A stretch of 64,000 nucleotides of DNA from the NCBI GenBank assembly GCA_036345935.2, contig JADWOT020000004.1, positions 7,102,168 to 7,166,167 on the forward strand, given 5' to 3'. Below the pieces are notes generated by a model. That model saw nothing but the letters and a program-made list of their open reading frames with translations, was not told the origin of the DNA and did no database searches. Made by a program: the position numbers and the translations under genes. Positions 49,377 to 60,560 of the stretch are shown here, one piece after another. The DNA comes from Taenia hydatigena (lineage: Eukaryota; Platyhelminthes; Cestoda; Cyclophyllidea; Taeniidae). Numbering within the stretch: the first letter of the stretch is position 1; each line of letters begins with the position of its first letter.

Positions 49377-50703
49377 TTACAATGCACACTTGCGCTGTTC
49401 AAATTCGCTAAGGAGAGCAAAGAAGATATCGGAGCAGTTGACATGCTTGGGCATCGGCCAACTCTCGCGGAACATGCCTTCCATCCTCTTGGGTGCGAGA
49501 TTCAGCTTGTACTGCACCATCCCCAACCACGTGTCATCAATTGCCATGGGCTTAGTGAAGTGCATTGCCAGAGCCAAGTCGTGGACATGACGGTAGCTCC
49601 ACATACTGTAGATACCCAAGTACTGTGGTGTATGGAATGGCCAAGGAATTTCGCGCTTCGAGAAGGCCCACTGCAGATACGAACTGGTATGCCGGAAAAC
49701 AGGATTCACCATCACTTCGCAATCGTAGTTCAGGTTTTCTCGAAGTTCCGTTGTTAGGCTACGTACAAATGTGACTAACTTATTTGCATTGACGGCATAG
49801 TCGCCATCAAGAAAGACGAAGATGGGTTTGTAGGGTCGACAAAATCGAGCAGCCCACTGGAATGTGTGGAACATTTTCAGCGTCAAATTATAGTAGGAGT
49901 CTTCGTAGTCACCGACAAGTAGGTCATCATATTCGTGCATTTCCCTGGAAAGCATTTCGGCTGTCCTTTGTGGATGCTGTGAATATGCCTTCAATTTATT
50001 TCCTGCTCTGTTATTAAGGGTCACATTAAATCCGTCTCGTTGAAATACGTTTGTCTAGCAAAGTTCGTGGTAAGCCGATAGGGAAGAAGAGGTAAATCTT
50101 GACGTTCGGGTAGTAGAGATGGTAGAGTTTGCGCAGTTGACTTCTCTCCTCAAAATTGTAGACCCCTGACTTGTAGACAATCACCACGTCAGGGCGAGAC
50201 AATCCACCGGCGAGCCCATCTGTGGCTTGTGGGTGCGTGAGAGGGGAGCATACTCCAGAGGGTACTTGGCGAACTCGGATCCATGGATTGTTAAGGGGAG
50301 GCTAAAAGAAGAATGCAAGATCACAGAATAATATTCCTGAGATATTGTTTCATGCAAGACGGTAGAGGACGGGATGTCATGGGTGAAGGATTAAAGGCAT
50401 GTTCATGCATTCCCGTACCCACACATATTAACTACCACACGGAGGGCTGCTAGCCCACTTACAAGAAAAAGGTGTCATGAAAAGCAATGGTAGACTTTCT
50501 GCGTACGCGAGAAATGGGTTTGTCACGTTCCATGCGCAGTAAGTATCGTTGCGATTTGGTTGAGTTACCCACCTCTCCAAGGATGTGGTTTTGAAGTGAA
50601 TGGCATAAATGTAGATAAGGTAAGTTATGGATGCGCAGATGACAATGAAGTGTAACACCGGTTTTCGATTTGTAGAATGGAAAGGAAGAGCAGGAGCTCC
50701 CAT
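49377..50703 (-). CDS. Beta-1,3-galactosyltransferase-like (GT31), apparently frameshifted
   Basis: Type II Golgi glycosyltransferase that would add galactose or a related sugar in beta-1,3 linkage. Exon 1 (50703-50462) has a short cytosolic start and an anchor (FIVICASITYLIYIYAIHF), N-glycosylation sequons, and ends at GTAAGTGG. Exon 2 starts after TTCTTCTTTTAG at 50301 and reads DVVIVYKSGVYNFEERSQL and VKIYLFFPIGLPR. Then the frame must shift by one base near 50,050-50,060 (before TNVFQRDGF) to continue with DDLLVGDYEDSYYNLTLK, AARFC, FLDGDYAVN (the DxD metal-binding site, here Asp-Gly-Asp), a PWPFHTPQYLG segment and MAIDDTWLGM (the conserved acidic motif near the C-terminus), ending KCAL. 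The exon 1 donor is phase 1 while exon 2 opens in phase 0. Both defects point to a pseudogene or sequencing errors. Family assignment is firm; function of this copy is not. Confidence 0.75.
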
Positions 50704-53700
50704 GTTTCATACTACAATGCAGTGCTTAATTCAACTGCGTGCAGTTCATATGCAAGCGCGTCTTACCAGAAACTACTTTGCTATGTGGTCTATAACGATA
50801 GGCTGGTGTGCTAGTAATGCTTGAGGCTGGAGTAGTTTTGCTTGCCCCACAGCACCACCTGGTAATGTAACAGGTGAGTGCACGTAAACGCATTTGATTC
50901 GCATTTGCCTGCCTCTTCACATCCACGCCCACATCACTTCACCCACTGCCTGACGCACCACACACTGCACAAGTGTGTGCAACGCACTGCAACACAGTTG
51001 TACTTGCATTTCTTCACTAAAGCGACCGACTTACCTAAGGTAAGGGAAATCTAATATTTAAATGAAGTCCGCGAAATCAGCTGAGGTACAGACTCATCTC
51101 GATCGTATCGAATGACTTACGAGTAGTTGTTGGCAAAGAACTCTGAATTCGTCACCCATTACTGCGGCATGCATCCTTTTAAATAACATGATGATTGTGT
51201 CATCCTTAAGTGAGGTATTTTCCAAGCACAGACGTGCTCGAGGTCAGAAGCCATTGTGTATCCACATCGTGCTCCAGTTGGTTGTCCAAACGCCGCTTTT
51301 TAACGTCGACTGTGGTACTACGTAGTAGCGTGCTGCTAGCGGACATCTAGACAGGCTGAAAGCAGGGCTCAAATGACTACTCCAGTGAAGTAGGCGTCAT
51401 CTTGCCCTGTTACTTGTGGTGCGGAATTCGCTTGTCTTTGGTGCAAAAGGCCAAATTGAGGCGTAAATGGCTTTGTTAGCAGCATGGTTCGTGGCATTGT
51501 GGATGTACAAATGCAAACGAACTTACATGCGCGACAACCTACATGCATTGCTAGTTGGCCTCATTGTTCACACTCACTACTGGACACACACTACGTGCAC
51601 ATCCGTGCAGACCGCATATCACATCTAGGCGATTGTACATCCCACACGTGATAAATAAAATCGTAAGAATTTGCTCTCCAAGAGGCCAGAACAATCCGTC
51701 AGTGTACGCATTTCACTGGGCGATTGGGAATTATTTACTGCAAGCAAACACTCCTAGCATCTACTGTACAATCATTCCAATTCGCAAAACCTGCTCAAAC
51801 AACTACACCTTAGTTTGCTTTCTTGTATCTGTTCCCAATTGCTTTGCCTAAAACATAATTATTTTACCTTAATTTCAATTCTCCTTCTTTAGCCTCAGTG
51901 CGCTCAAATCTAAAATTGCGAATTTCCACCTAGCTTGACTGCAATTGGTTTAACTGGAAACTCATATTCTGAGAAGACGTGGCAGGAGCAACGACAAAGT
52001 CATTGCCTTCCTCAAAACAGATGCATTCCATCAAACATTGTGCATCGCATGCTTCAGCATTTGGAGGTAGTCGAGATACCTTATCAACACACCGGGAGCG
52101 CACATTGGCACGTAGGATTGTGTATGGAGACTTGTGCTTGGATGCCACTGGAGGAAATGGAACTGGTGGTTGAGTGGTACCGAGTTTTGTGCAAACGTAG
52201 GCCCAATAGTTTGTCCTGCAATGCTCGCGTTATCAGCAGACCGCAGACTCATGTGTTTGTCGTCATAACCCGTCGTCGGTGCGGTTTCTATAATCCTACA
52301 GCCGTTTTATTTCTAAAACTCAAACTCTTTTCAATCCAACCCTCTGTAGACTCGCAGGAATCATTTAGCGATGAATCCATGCATTTCTAGATGCGGTAAG
52401 CAAATTGTGAGACTAAGAACGAAAACATAATCCTTAAAGCATACGTTTGTGTATTCTGCACAAAATTATCAGCGTTTACAAGTAAATGTAGAAAGAGGAG
52501 CTTTCTAAACGAGACGGATCTCCCTAGTCACCCTTCAATAAGTCAAAATTACGAAGATCAGAGTGCAGTTAAGTTAATCCGTGCTGTTGCGATTATCCTT
52601 AGCTTAATGAGACGCAGTGCAAAGCACATTAGAATCCTGCTTCATTTTGACATGACAGCGTTGGGAACGAAAATGTTACATGACTGATCCATGTTATTAT
52701 TACTGGAGGCTCCCACTCAACCACTCCACCACATGCGTGTTGTTAACGCACCAGCATGGATGTAATCAGGGTTTAATTTCTCCGTGGTATCAGTGACCTC
52801 TGCTGAGCCACGAAGGTGGCTAATCTGACTACTCACTACCCAAAACATGCATTCAAAAGGCACTTGCTACAGTTGTCCATGCTAAAAGTGAGAATTGCGT
52901 CCTCAGTGAGAGCTGCCAACAATCAGTAAAGGTATTTGTACATAAAGTATATTTTGGCGCTGAGAAGTCACAAATCTTCTACTATGTCAAGTAAGTTTTA
53001 TGCTATTTATTTGACTCCAAGAATTTCCAAGGATGGGCAAAATTCTAAAAGAGGATTTGCATTACAATTGAACGCGAACTCCCTTTTGAATGAAAGCTAA
53101 GGGGAAAGTTTACCTAGCTTTACGTGGCGTGCCTTTTAAAGTCTAGCATTTGAACCGAGCGGCATTGTTGCCCGCTGACTATCGCAGCAGCCCCGCGTGG
53201 ATTAAAAGGATTGATATGTGAAGGAATTAGTCTTTGCCTTGTATTGGTCCAAAGGTTAAGAAGTTTTATGGTGTGATTTGCATCCAGCTGGATGCCCAAT
53301 CAATTTTGCATTGGGATTTCTACTTACTGGGTGAAACAAATGTTTAAGCGTTTCCTTAAGAGCATTAAGGAATAATTGAATAGAAAAGCAAGAGTCCGTA
53401 CATTTGAAAGTGGCAAATTGCAGGAACATCGGACGTCGGAATAGGCGCAGGTTACACTAATGTTTATGCTAAAGCATATGCCCAAACGATTGCCCAAGGA
53501 AGGCGACAGAAGATAGCACGGTGAACGGAATCGAAGCGTAGCCAAGCAGAGCTTACACCGAGGGTGATTCCCAAAACACATGACATTTTCAAGAAGTTCG
53601 ACTGGCAGACCCCTGCGATTCATGTGCTTCTCGCAATATCAACAAACTAAAGCAAGTTCCGCAAAGGCAAATCCGTTGTCGTAGGACCATTAAAATTGTG

Positions 53701-53787
53701 CGAGCTCAACTGGTTTTACCTTAGTGATCATCGCTCACCTAAAAATGCTTTAAGGCAATAAATGAACTCATTTGGGACTTACGGAGC
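50704..53787. other. No firmly supported gene
   Basis: Overlapping open frames exist on both strands at 51,930-52,390 (151 codons plus, 72 codons minus). The minus one has a Cys-containing run (ACDAQCLMECICFEEG) but no clear splice sites. Nothing else of note. Confidence 0.4.
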
Positions 53788-54372
53788 TCATCTGCTTGGA
53801 GGAATTTTATCCCATTTGACTGTACAGCTTGCTCCAAACATCTGCAAGGCAGGGGCATGACCGGCAAAATTAGTCATCAAGAAGTGAGTCTCACAAATGG
53901 AGGAAAACGTACAAGGACGGCTTAGGCGGATGTGGTTCCTCAGTGTCTCCCATGTTGGACAGTCCCCATAACATTCCATGCAGTAGTAGCGTGCACCAGA
54001 TGACTCCCTATTTTGACCTGCAACATATCACAACAAGGTATGAATTCTGGAGAGGCTTGTATGCCCACTGAAGCATGCTTAAGCAATAATATATTTTTAG
54101 CTAACTGGACTAAAACATCTACAAACTCACCAGTGTGCGCTTCCATGTGGTGCTGCATGAGTGATTCAAAACCAACGACTTGCTGGGGATGCACAAAGCA
54201 CACGATGTGCTGCAAAACTTGGAGCGTGTTTAAATGAAATCGTGCATTCTCGTCAACAAACGAGTTACCGTAGTGCGAGTGTAATGAGGACAATGTTTGG
54301 ATTGACCTACCCATTTGATCTACGAGCACCTTCCTAGTCGATGCCTTCATCCTTAAGCATTCTAAAACCATT
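53788..54372 (-). CDS. C2H2-type zinc-finger gene, last two exons
   Basis: Probable nucleic-acid-binding zinc-finger protein. Exon 54372-54131 ends with FESLMQHHMEAHTG, the C-terminal half of a C2H2 finger with its HTG linker. A GTGAGT donor and a 113-nt intron (54130-54018, acceptor GATATGTTGCAG) lead in phase (ACT G|GT) to exon 54017-53788: QNRESSGARYYCMECYGDC, a second finger-like unit (Cys-x2-Cys...Leu-x2-His, last ligand possibly Cys), then a tail to TGA at 53788. A single exon reading through the intron is also open (143 codons), but only splicing produces the finger array. The exon starts after CATATTTTAG at 54373. Upstream, the right-arm breakpoint (54,502) is met within about 130 bases, so the 5' part may have been lost or replaced. 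Confidence 0.5.
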
Positions 54373-54710
54373 CTAAAATATGTTTAAACTGATGGAGGTC
54401 GTGTTGAGTGAACCATCAAAATGCGCACTGGTGGTGCAGCAAATTGATGGATGCAAAGCATCCCCCAGTTGTGTGACAACGTAGTCCCACTGTGTGGAGT
54501 GAAGCAGAAAGGGGGATGTTTGTGTAAGAAAGAAGACAAGATGCCTCCAACCGCTCTGCACATGGGCATGTATGCTAAGTAGGCGAGAAGGGAGGGAAGG
54601 CTCCATGCTGCTTGATTAATCTCATAACACCATCTCCTCTGCAATGCGTTCCAAATGGTAGTTGTGTTGTCATTCCATCACGCGGTTTTTTTAGGCAGAC
54701 GTGGTAGCTA

Positions 54711-55064
54711 TTGCCACCACAGGGCAACTATGCGGAGTTGAATGAAACGCTGATGGAACATACGGACGGGATGGAGATTATTGTGGGAGATTGGATTGTC
54801 GAACGCCTTTCAATAACATCTGCTAGTGTGTCTGCAGTCTTTTGTATCTTATGCCCTTGCCAAGTTATGCTGGACTGTTGGCCTGCATGTTCTGATATGA
54901 GCATGTGGTGGAAACATCAAATCAGAAATAACATGAAATGTTCTTTATGTCTGACTTGTCACGATGGAAATAAAATGAAGGTATTCGCTATGAGATCACT
55001 AACTGTTTTTCAGCGTCCGAAATTTGTTTTGGCAAGGATAACGATAGTTTCGCTTCAAAATTAG
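54711..55064 (+). CDS. Unidentified ORF, right-arm copy (117 codons)
   Basis: Counterpart of 39,786-40,139 (-). It keeps the frame and the Cys pattern (CQVMLDCWPACSD; KCSLCLTCHD) with about 15 amino-acid differences and no stop. It starts without an ATG; the arm's polypyrimidine acceptor (GTTTTTTTAG near 54,694) lies just upstream but leads into a different frame. Confidence 0.3.
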   Translation: MPPQGNYAELNETLMEHTDGMEIIVGDWIVERLSITSASVSAVFCILCPCQVMLDCWPACSDMSMWWKHQIRNNMKCSLCLTCHDGNKMKVFAMRSLTVFQRPKFVLARITIVSLQN

Positions 55065-57524
55065 CCTCATTATTTGTGTGGTAGAGCTTCGCGCAAGTTA
55101 CTTCTCAAATAAATACGTGACATTGTATTCTTGCATAATATGGCGACACGTGAATGTAATCTACGAGGCCTAGAGAAAACAAACTCGTTCGAGCTATCTA
55201 AGAATGAGTTAATGTTTCTTCGTAGTGCTGCATTGTAGAGAGGTTTCGCCTCACAAGGCGACAACGGCGACGACCATGAGAACGTCGTAAAACCACGCTG
55301 ATGGGTCTCGACGGCAAAGGAAACGTAGTTGACAAGAAGCAAATAGGTCTCAAGAATAGGGATGCTAAAACACAGCAATAAGTTGTTCTTTGTTGTGGAA
55401 CACTAACTGGAAAGCGGTTGGACAATTTCAATGTGTGCAACAAATGTGATGTAGTGTTCCAAGACTTCATTATAAGCAAAAGAGGGCATAATACTTAAAT
55501 AGAATGCATATATATATATTCAGCCAGCAGAGTGTAGAGACCGGTGGCGTGGTCCAAAGACCAGCTTGCCCATTTGGAGCAACATGGTCACCCAAGTCAC
55601 CGTAGCCGAAACCGGCAATCAAACCAACAATGCATTAACTTTGAGGTATTGTAGAGAAATCAGAATGTAGTAAATAAATAGCGTAAGAATTAGAAATGCG
55701 GAAACAATAGAAGAAATTAGGCATGCGTGTGCAAAGGGTGAAAATCCTCTTGTCATAGAATGCTACACAAAAGGATTGGGTGGCTATCATCAGGTTAATA
55801 AGATGAATTGAAGATAAATGTGAATGACACATAACATTATAGGGAGAAAGGGAAACAATGAAGGATATTTGTTTCGCACTTGGGGGGTTTAATATGTTTG
55901 AATGGAGGGAGGAAAGAGGGAGGAGGAATAAGGTGGGGAGGGAACTAAGCCATATAATTATACATTGCTGCGACACCATCGTTCTTCCACATTTCTGACT
56001 ACACTGCAGTTGCTAACCTTGTTTGATGTTAAAATGCGCTAATTTCTGGAAGTCGCGAGGTTGCTACGACACATTCAACATTGCTGTACCGCATGGAGAT
56101 GGCATGGTGCAGACTAGTTCAGCTAATTTGAAACAAGTGGTCAATCATGAAAGAGAGCAATTACTGGACAAGAACTCATTGATTTGTTGCTAGAAGATGA
56201 CGCGACTCAGGTGTAATAAAGCACCCTCACTCACTCACTGCCATCGCTTGTTTTCGTACACTTCGCTCCCACCAACATGCCCGCAAAGGTCTGGCACGTC
56301 GGAGGCATTTGTCTTTAGCCTTGGCACAGCCGAGCCAATCGCCACAGCGATGGCAGAGATGAGATGGCAGATGAATGCGAAGAGAAAAAGCAGATGGGTT
56401 AGAGTCAGTCACGATCTCACGCTTTGCGAATACAGAGCTCATGCTGATCATGTAAGGAATGATTTGCGTATATCATGCAAGATCTTCCATAGGTGTCTCG
56501 ATGGGCTTTGGCTATCGTCCAAACTTAATGCTCACTTCCGAACGTGTTCGAATAAATAGACGCAGTTAATTCTTCTACCGATGAGCAAATCATGCAATTG
56601 AACTACAATGACTGCTTGAAAAAGCCATTGCTCAATTCATCAATTTGAAAAGACTTGAGTTCACTTATCGGGAGTATGCTACTCCCCACAGGGCGAATAA
56701 TAATGTCCCTCATGAAAGGAACCACAGTGCTGACAATGAGAGGCCTCACGTATTGGCACGATTGTAGCGACTGGGTGCAACACCTTATGGCAGATATGGA
56801 GGCTCATCGAAAGGACAGCCCTACCAATAAGGCAATGACTCAAAGTAGAAGTTACTCCTTCAACTGGACCATCTTAAGTCCAACGAGAACTATTTACACC
56901 ACTTTATCATTCTATCTTACGGCTACCAACCACCGTCTCGCATGTGTGACACATCTAGCCACTTCTTCCTCCCTTCCTTCTTTCCTTCCTCCCTTCCTTC
57001 CTTTCTTCCGTCCCTCCTTTCTCTTTCCTTCTCTTCTTCGAAAAGCAAGCCTGCTGTCCCACCGGTGTGGTATGTGTTGGTTCTTTCCTTACCACCACCA
57101 TCGAAAATGCACATACTGGATATGCTGCATAAATGCCTTCAACACTCGCACCCGTCTTCCCGTCACACGCAGCAACAGAAACCCACTACTCAAGTCATTT
57201 GAGTAACACTTTTATTCCACTCGCATTCCAACCGCATTTCTAGCTCACTGGCATTGTGAGGCGACAGTACAGCCTCATCGTTGTGGGTGGTTGCTATCAC
57301 TTCCACAAGCACATTCAACGCACCTATACCTCACCTACACCACAAAGCGGTACATCTTTCCAGTCGTGCCAGTAATACTTATCATCATTAGCCGCAAACC
57401 TGCACCACAATCCAGCGTGAAGGCAGTGTAGTCACCACACGGAAAGCGCTGCTCACTTTCAAATGGTGAGGCTATCGATTGAATCCATTAATCGTGTCAC
57501 ACACTCAAACATACCGCCACTACA

Positions 57525-58508
57525 ATGTTTGCAGATCGGTTGTGTGCAGAAATGCTCTTTCTGTTGGTGTACATTTCGCTTTGGTTTTTCGGTCACTTTG
57601 GTTTTTTCCGTTTGCGATTTTTCTTTCTCGTGTGGACCCTCGTGGACATGGCGCAAGCAGTGTCCACGAGGAGAGGTAGGTGCTCGCCTTTACACACACA
57701 CCTCTACTAACCTCATTGTCATGCAGGTTGCCAAAGACGCCAACAGGCTGTCTCTCACAAAGCACTTCAGACAGATGTTCATGTGGAAGAAGAGCGGGTG
57801 GAGCAAGTGGAGAAGGTGGAGCAGGTGGAGGAGATGGAGAACTCGACTGGCGCATCTGATGCGAAGCTGGTGAGGTTCCAACAGATACTGCAATTCTTCG
57901 CCTCGCCTCCAAGTCATTCGATGCGGAGGCGGCAGCGACGGTCGGCAGAAACAGAAGGAGATACCGGCGCCGCAGACACGACCTACGGTGTTACCGACCT
58001 TCCGGATGAGTACGAATGGAGGGAAGACGGAGGAGGTGGTGGTGGTGGTGGTGGTGTGGATAGCGCAAATGGCCTTTGCGCTGAAAGGAGGAGGAGGAGG
58101 AGGATGAGAAGACGGATGGAGACAAAGGGCCGTTCGAAGAGGGACGAGGACGGGCAGCAGGAAGAGGAGGAGGAGGAGGTGTGGGTGGAGCGGGAGGAGC
58201 GTGAGCGGGAGCAGGCGCAGGTGCGGGATGGGCAGCGCGAGGAGAACGAGCAGGAAGAGGAGGAGCAGGAGCAGGAGCATGAGGAGCAGGAGGAGGACGG
58301 GAGAATGGAGAAGGAGGTGAAGAAGGAGGAGGCGCACAATGTCATCATCGAGAGTGGTCACCACGCACACGGCAAAGCAAAGAAGACACGCAGCGGCAGG
58401 TGGCGTCGGCTCTTCACCAACTCAATCGGTGGACTCGCGTGGCACCAACAACACAAGGGACCACCTCACCAACACCCACACCGGTTTACGGACTCCATGA
58501 TGCATTGA
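57525..58508 (+). CDS. Membrane-segment/acidic-tail gene, right-arm copy
   Basis: Exon 1 57525-57675 (MFADRLCAEMLFLLVY, FFFLVWTLVD), 51-nt intron 57676-57726 (GTAGGT, TACTAAC, CATGCAG), exon 2 57727-58508 in the same frame without interruption. The acidic tail differs in repeat number from the left-arm copy (241 against 229 codons counted from the same internal Met). The short conserved block (VRFQQILQFFASPPSHS, VTDLPDEYEW) is unchanged between copies, unlike the repeat-rich tail. Confidence 0.45.
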
Positions 58509-59025
58509 TGATGGAGCAAAGTGTGCTTCTTGCCTACCACCAATTCACACCAAGTCAAGTTGGTGAGAGCATTGTCCTTCCTGTATAAGCAGCAGCATCT
58601 GCACTATGAGCAGCAGGAGGAGGAGGAGGAGGAGGAGGAGGAGAAGGGCGTTGTTGTTGTCGTTGTTGTTGTGGTTGTTAGGGACACTGTAGTTGTCACG
58701 GTTGGCTCAGCAGCAGTAGCAGCAGCAGCAGCAGCAGGTAGATGACGATGATGACCTCCACCCATGCCAAGAGCGAAGGACTTCCGTTCTTCCGTCCATC
58801 CGTCCGTCCGTCCGTCCGTCTCCCTTAACTTCCTATTTTTCTTCTTTCCTTTTTCATTTAGTGTTCGGTTGAGATGTCCTGGTGCCAACAATGTCTCGCC
58901 CATGTCCACCGTCAGAGTCGACAATTGTGCCCCTGCTGCCATCGCCGATGCCGTTGTTCACCGCCATGCGTGATGTCTCTTCGTTCTTCACTTCCCTCTC
59001 CGTTCCGATGCCTCCCCTCTCTCTC

Positions 59026-59115
59026 TCTCTCTCTCTCTCTCCCTCCCTCCCTCCCTCACTCCCTGCCTCCCTTCCCTCTCCCTGTTTCTCTCCCTCCCTC
59101 CCCGCCTTCCCTCCT
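59026..59115. repeat. (CT)n/(CCCT)n microsatellite, right arm
   Basis: A (CT)n run near 59,020-59,042 followed by CCCT units; the (CT)n run is longer than in the third copy. Confidence 0.85.
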
Positions 59116-60365
59116 TCCTTCCTTCCTTTCTCCCTTCCTCTTCTTCCTCGAGTAGCTGCTTGTCTTCCACCGTCGCCCTTCTTTCTTTCGTATTCACATC
59201 TCACCCCTCCGCTTCCTCTCATTCGCATTCATCTGGACCTTCGGTCGTGCCGTGGACGTCTGCTGCTGATGCGCCGGCTCCTTCCATTTCGCCACCGTCA
59301 GCCACGACTTGCAGTATCCGTTGCAATCTACCAACCTTCACATCAGATGCGACTGCTTGCGAGTTCCCCCTCCGCCCACACTGCCCACCCTGCCCATTCT
59401 GTCCCACTTCCTCTGCTTCCACATGAACATTCGTCGTCTGAGGTGCTTTGTGTCAGACAGCTTCTTGGCTTCTTTGGCAACCCACATACCACCTTTCTTA
59501 TTTGTGTTCTTCTTCTTTTTCGTTCCAATACATCTCTTTTGTTCATCAGACGAAGGCCTTATCTCACTTATCACTTAGTAGGCGGCAGGATGGCTGCGAT
59601 GCCACAGAATCCACCTTACTGTCGGTTTGAGCTCACTCTTCACCGACCACTTCGAAGCATTCAATACCACATCCCGACTCTGTCTTATGGTCGTTGAGTT
59701 GTGTGACGCCATCTCCTTCACGTTATAACAGGACACGTCGTTCCCAGGCAGCTCTCTCCCTCCACATAAAGTCCACCCGATGGGAAACTGAAGCACATAT
59801 TTCAAGTCATTCTTGATGAATGACGAGGAAGGAGCGATGGTTGATGGGATGAAAAGAAGCCCACTGCCGTCTGTCTATACCGGCTTGACTTCCATGCATC
59901 CAAGCAAATGATGAAGGAGGACGAGCAATTAGGTGATGGCACAGGAACTGACTTCTCCAAACAGGGTCACAAGTGGCGCAATTCCTTGCATCCCCAACTA
60001 ATTTACTGACTACTTCTTAACAACCTACCAACCAATATCACTTTCGATGGAAATTTCAACTGACATGATCCCTTCAAATTAATCAAGTGACCGAACTCTT
60101 CTGCAACAACTGCCTCATTCTCCGCCACCTCACTCAGTGAGGGTTTGCTGCCCTAGTGGTTGCCAATCTATCGGCGTTCGCGTCGTCCTCTCGTCAAGCT
60201 TTGGTCCGGTCCCACGCCATTGAATGTGCAACCACAAAAAATAGTCCACCACAACCTTCCTTCCAAAACTGCTCAGAGAAGTCCCAACAATCTTCAGCTG
60301 AAATTCGGTAAAGTACTCAAAAGGAAGATTGTTATTTAAGAGCAAGTTCAACACTCAGGCCGATG

Positions 60366-60560
60366 TTATTGCGCATAGCACTTGCTGTTAAGCCACCCAC
60401 ATCCCATCGCATCGTCGGTCGGTGATGTCCACGCATACGTGGCAGTAGCAGCAGCTGCAGTCGCAGAAGCGGGGCTCTGTGGAGGAGGCGAAGCATAGAA
60501 AGGTTGAACTAGCGCCGTCGACGACTCTCCAAATCCCCGTCCTTCAGGCACCTAGAATAT
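60366..60560 (-). pseudogene. Isolated last exon of the unnamed gene, right-arm copy
   Basis: Same exon as the last exon at 30.8-31.0 kb (GRGFGESSTALVQPFYASPP to ATYAWTSPT, ending CYAQ). Here the upstream exons are not on the same strand: the copies of the IDVE and RYCH exons lie at 62,962-63,270 on the plus strand, so this exon cannot be spliced to them. Confidence 0.45.

Noticed and set aside
51930..52390. Overlapping frames on both strands
   Set aside because: Each strand is open by chance-scale length, and no donor or acceptor of quality flanks either.
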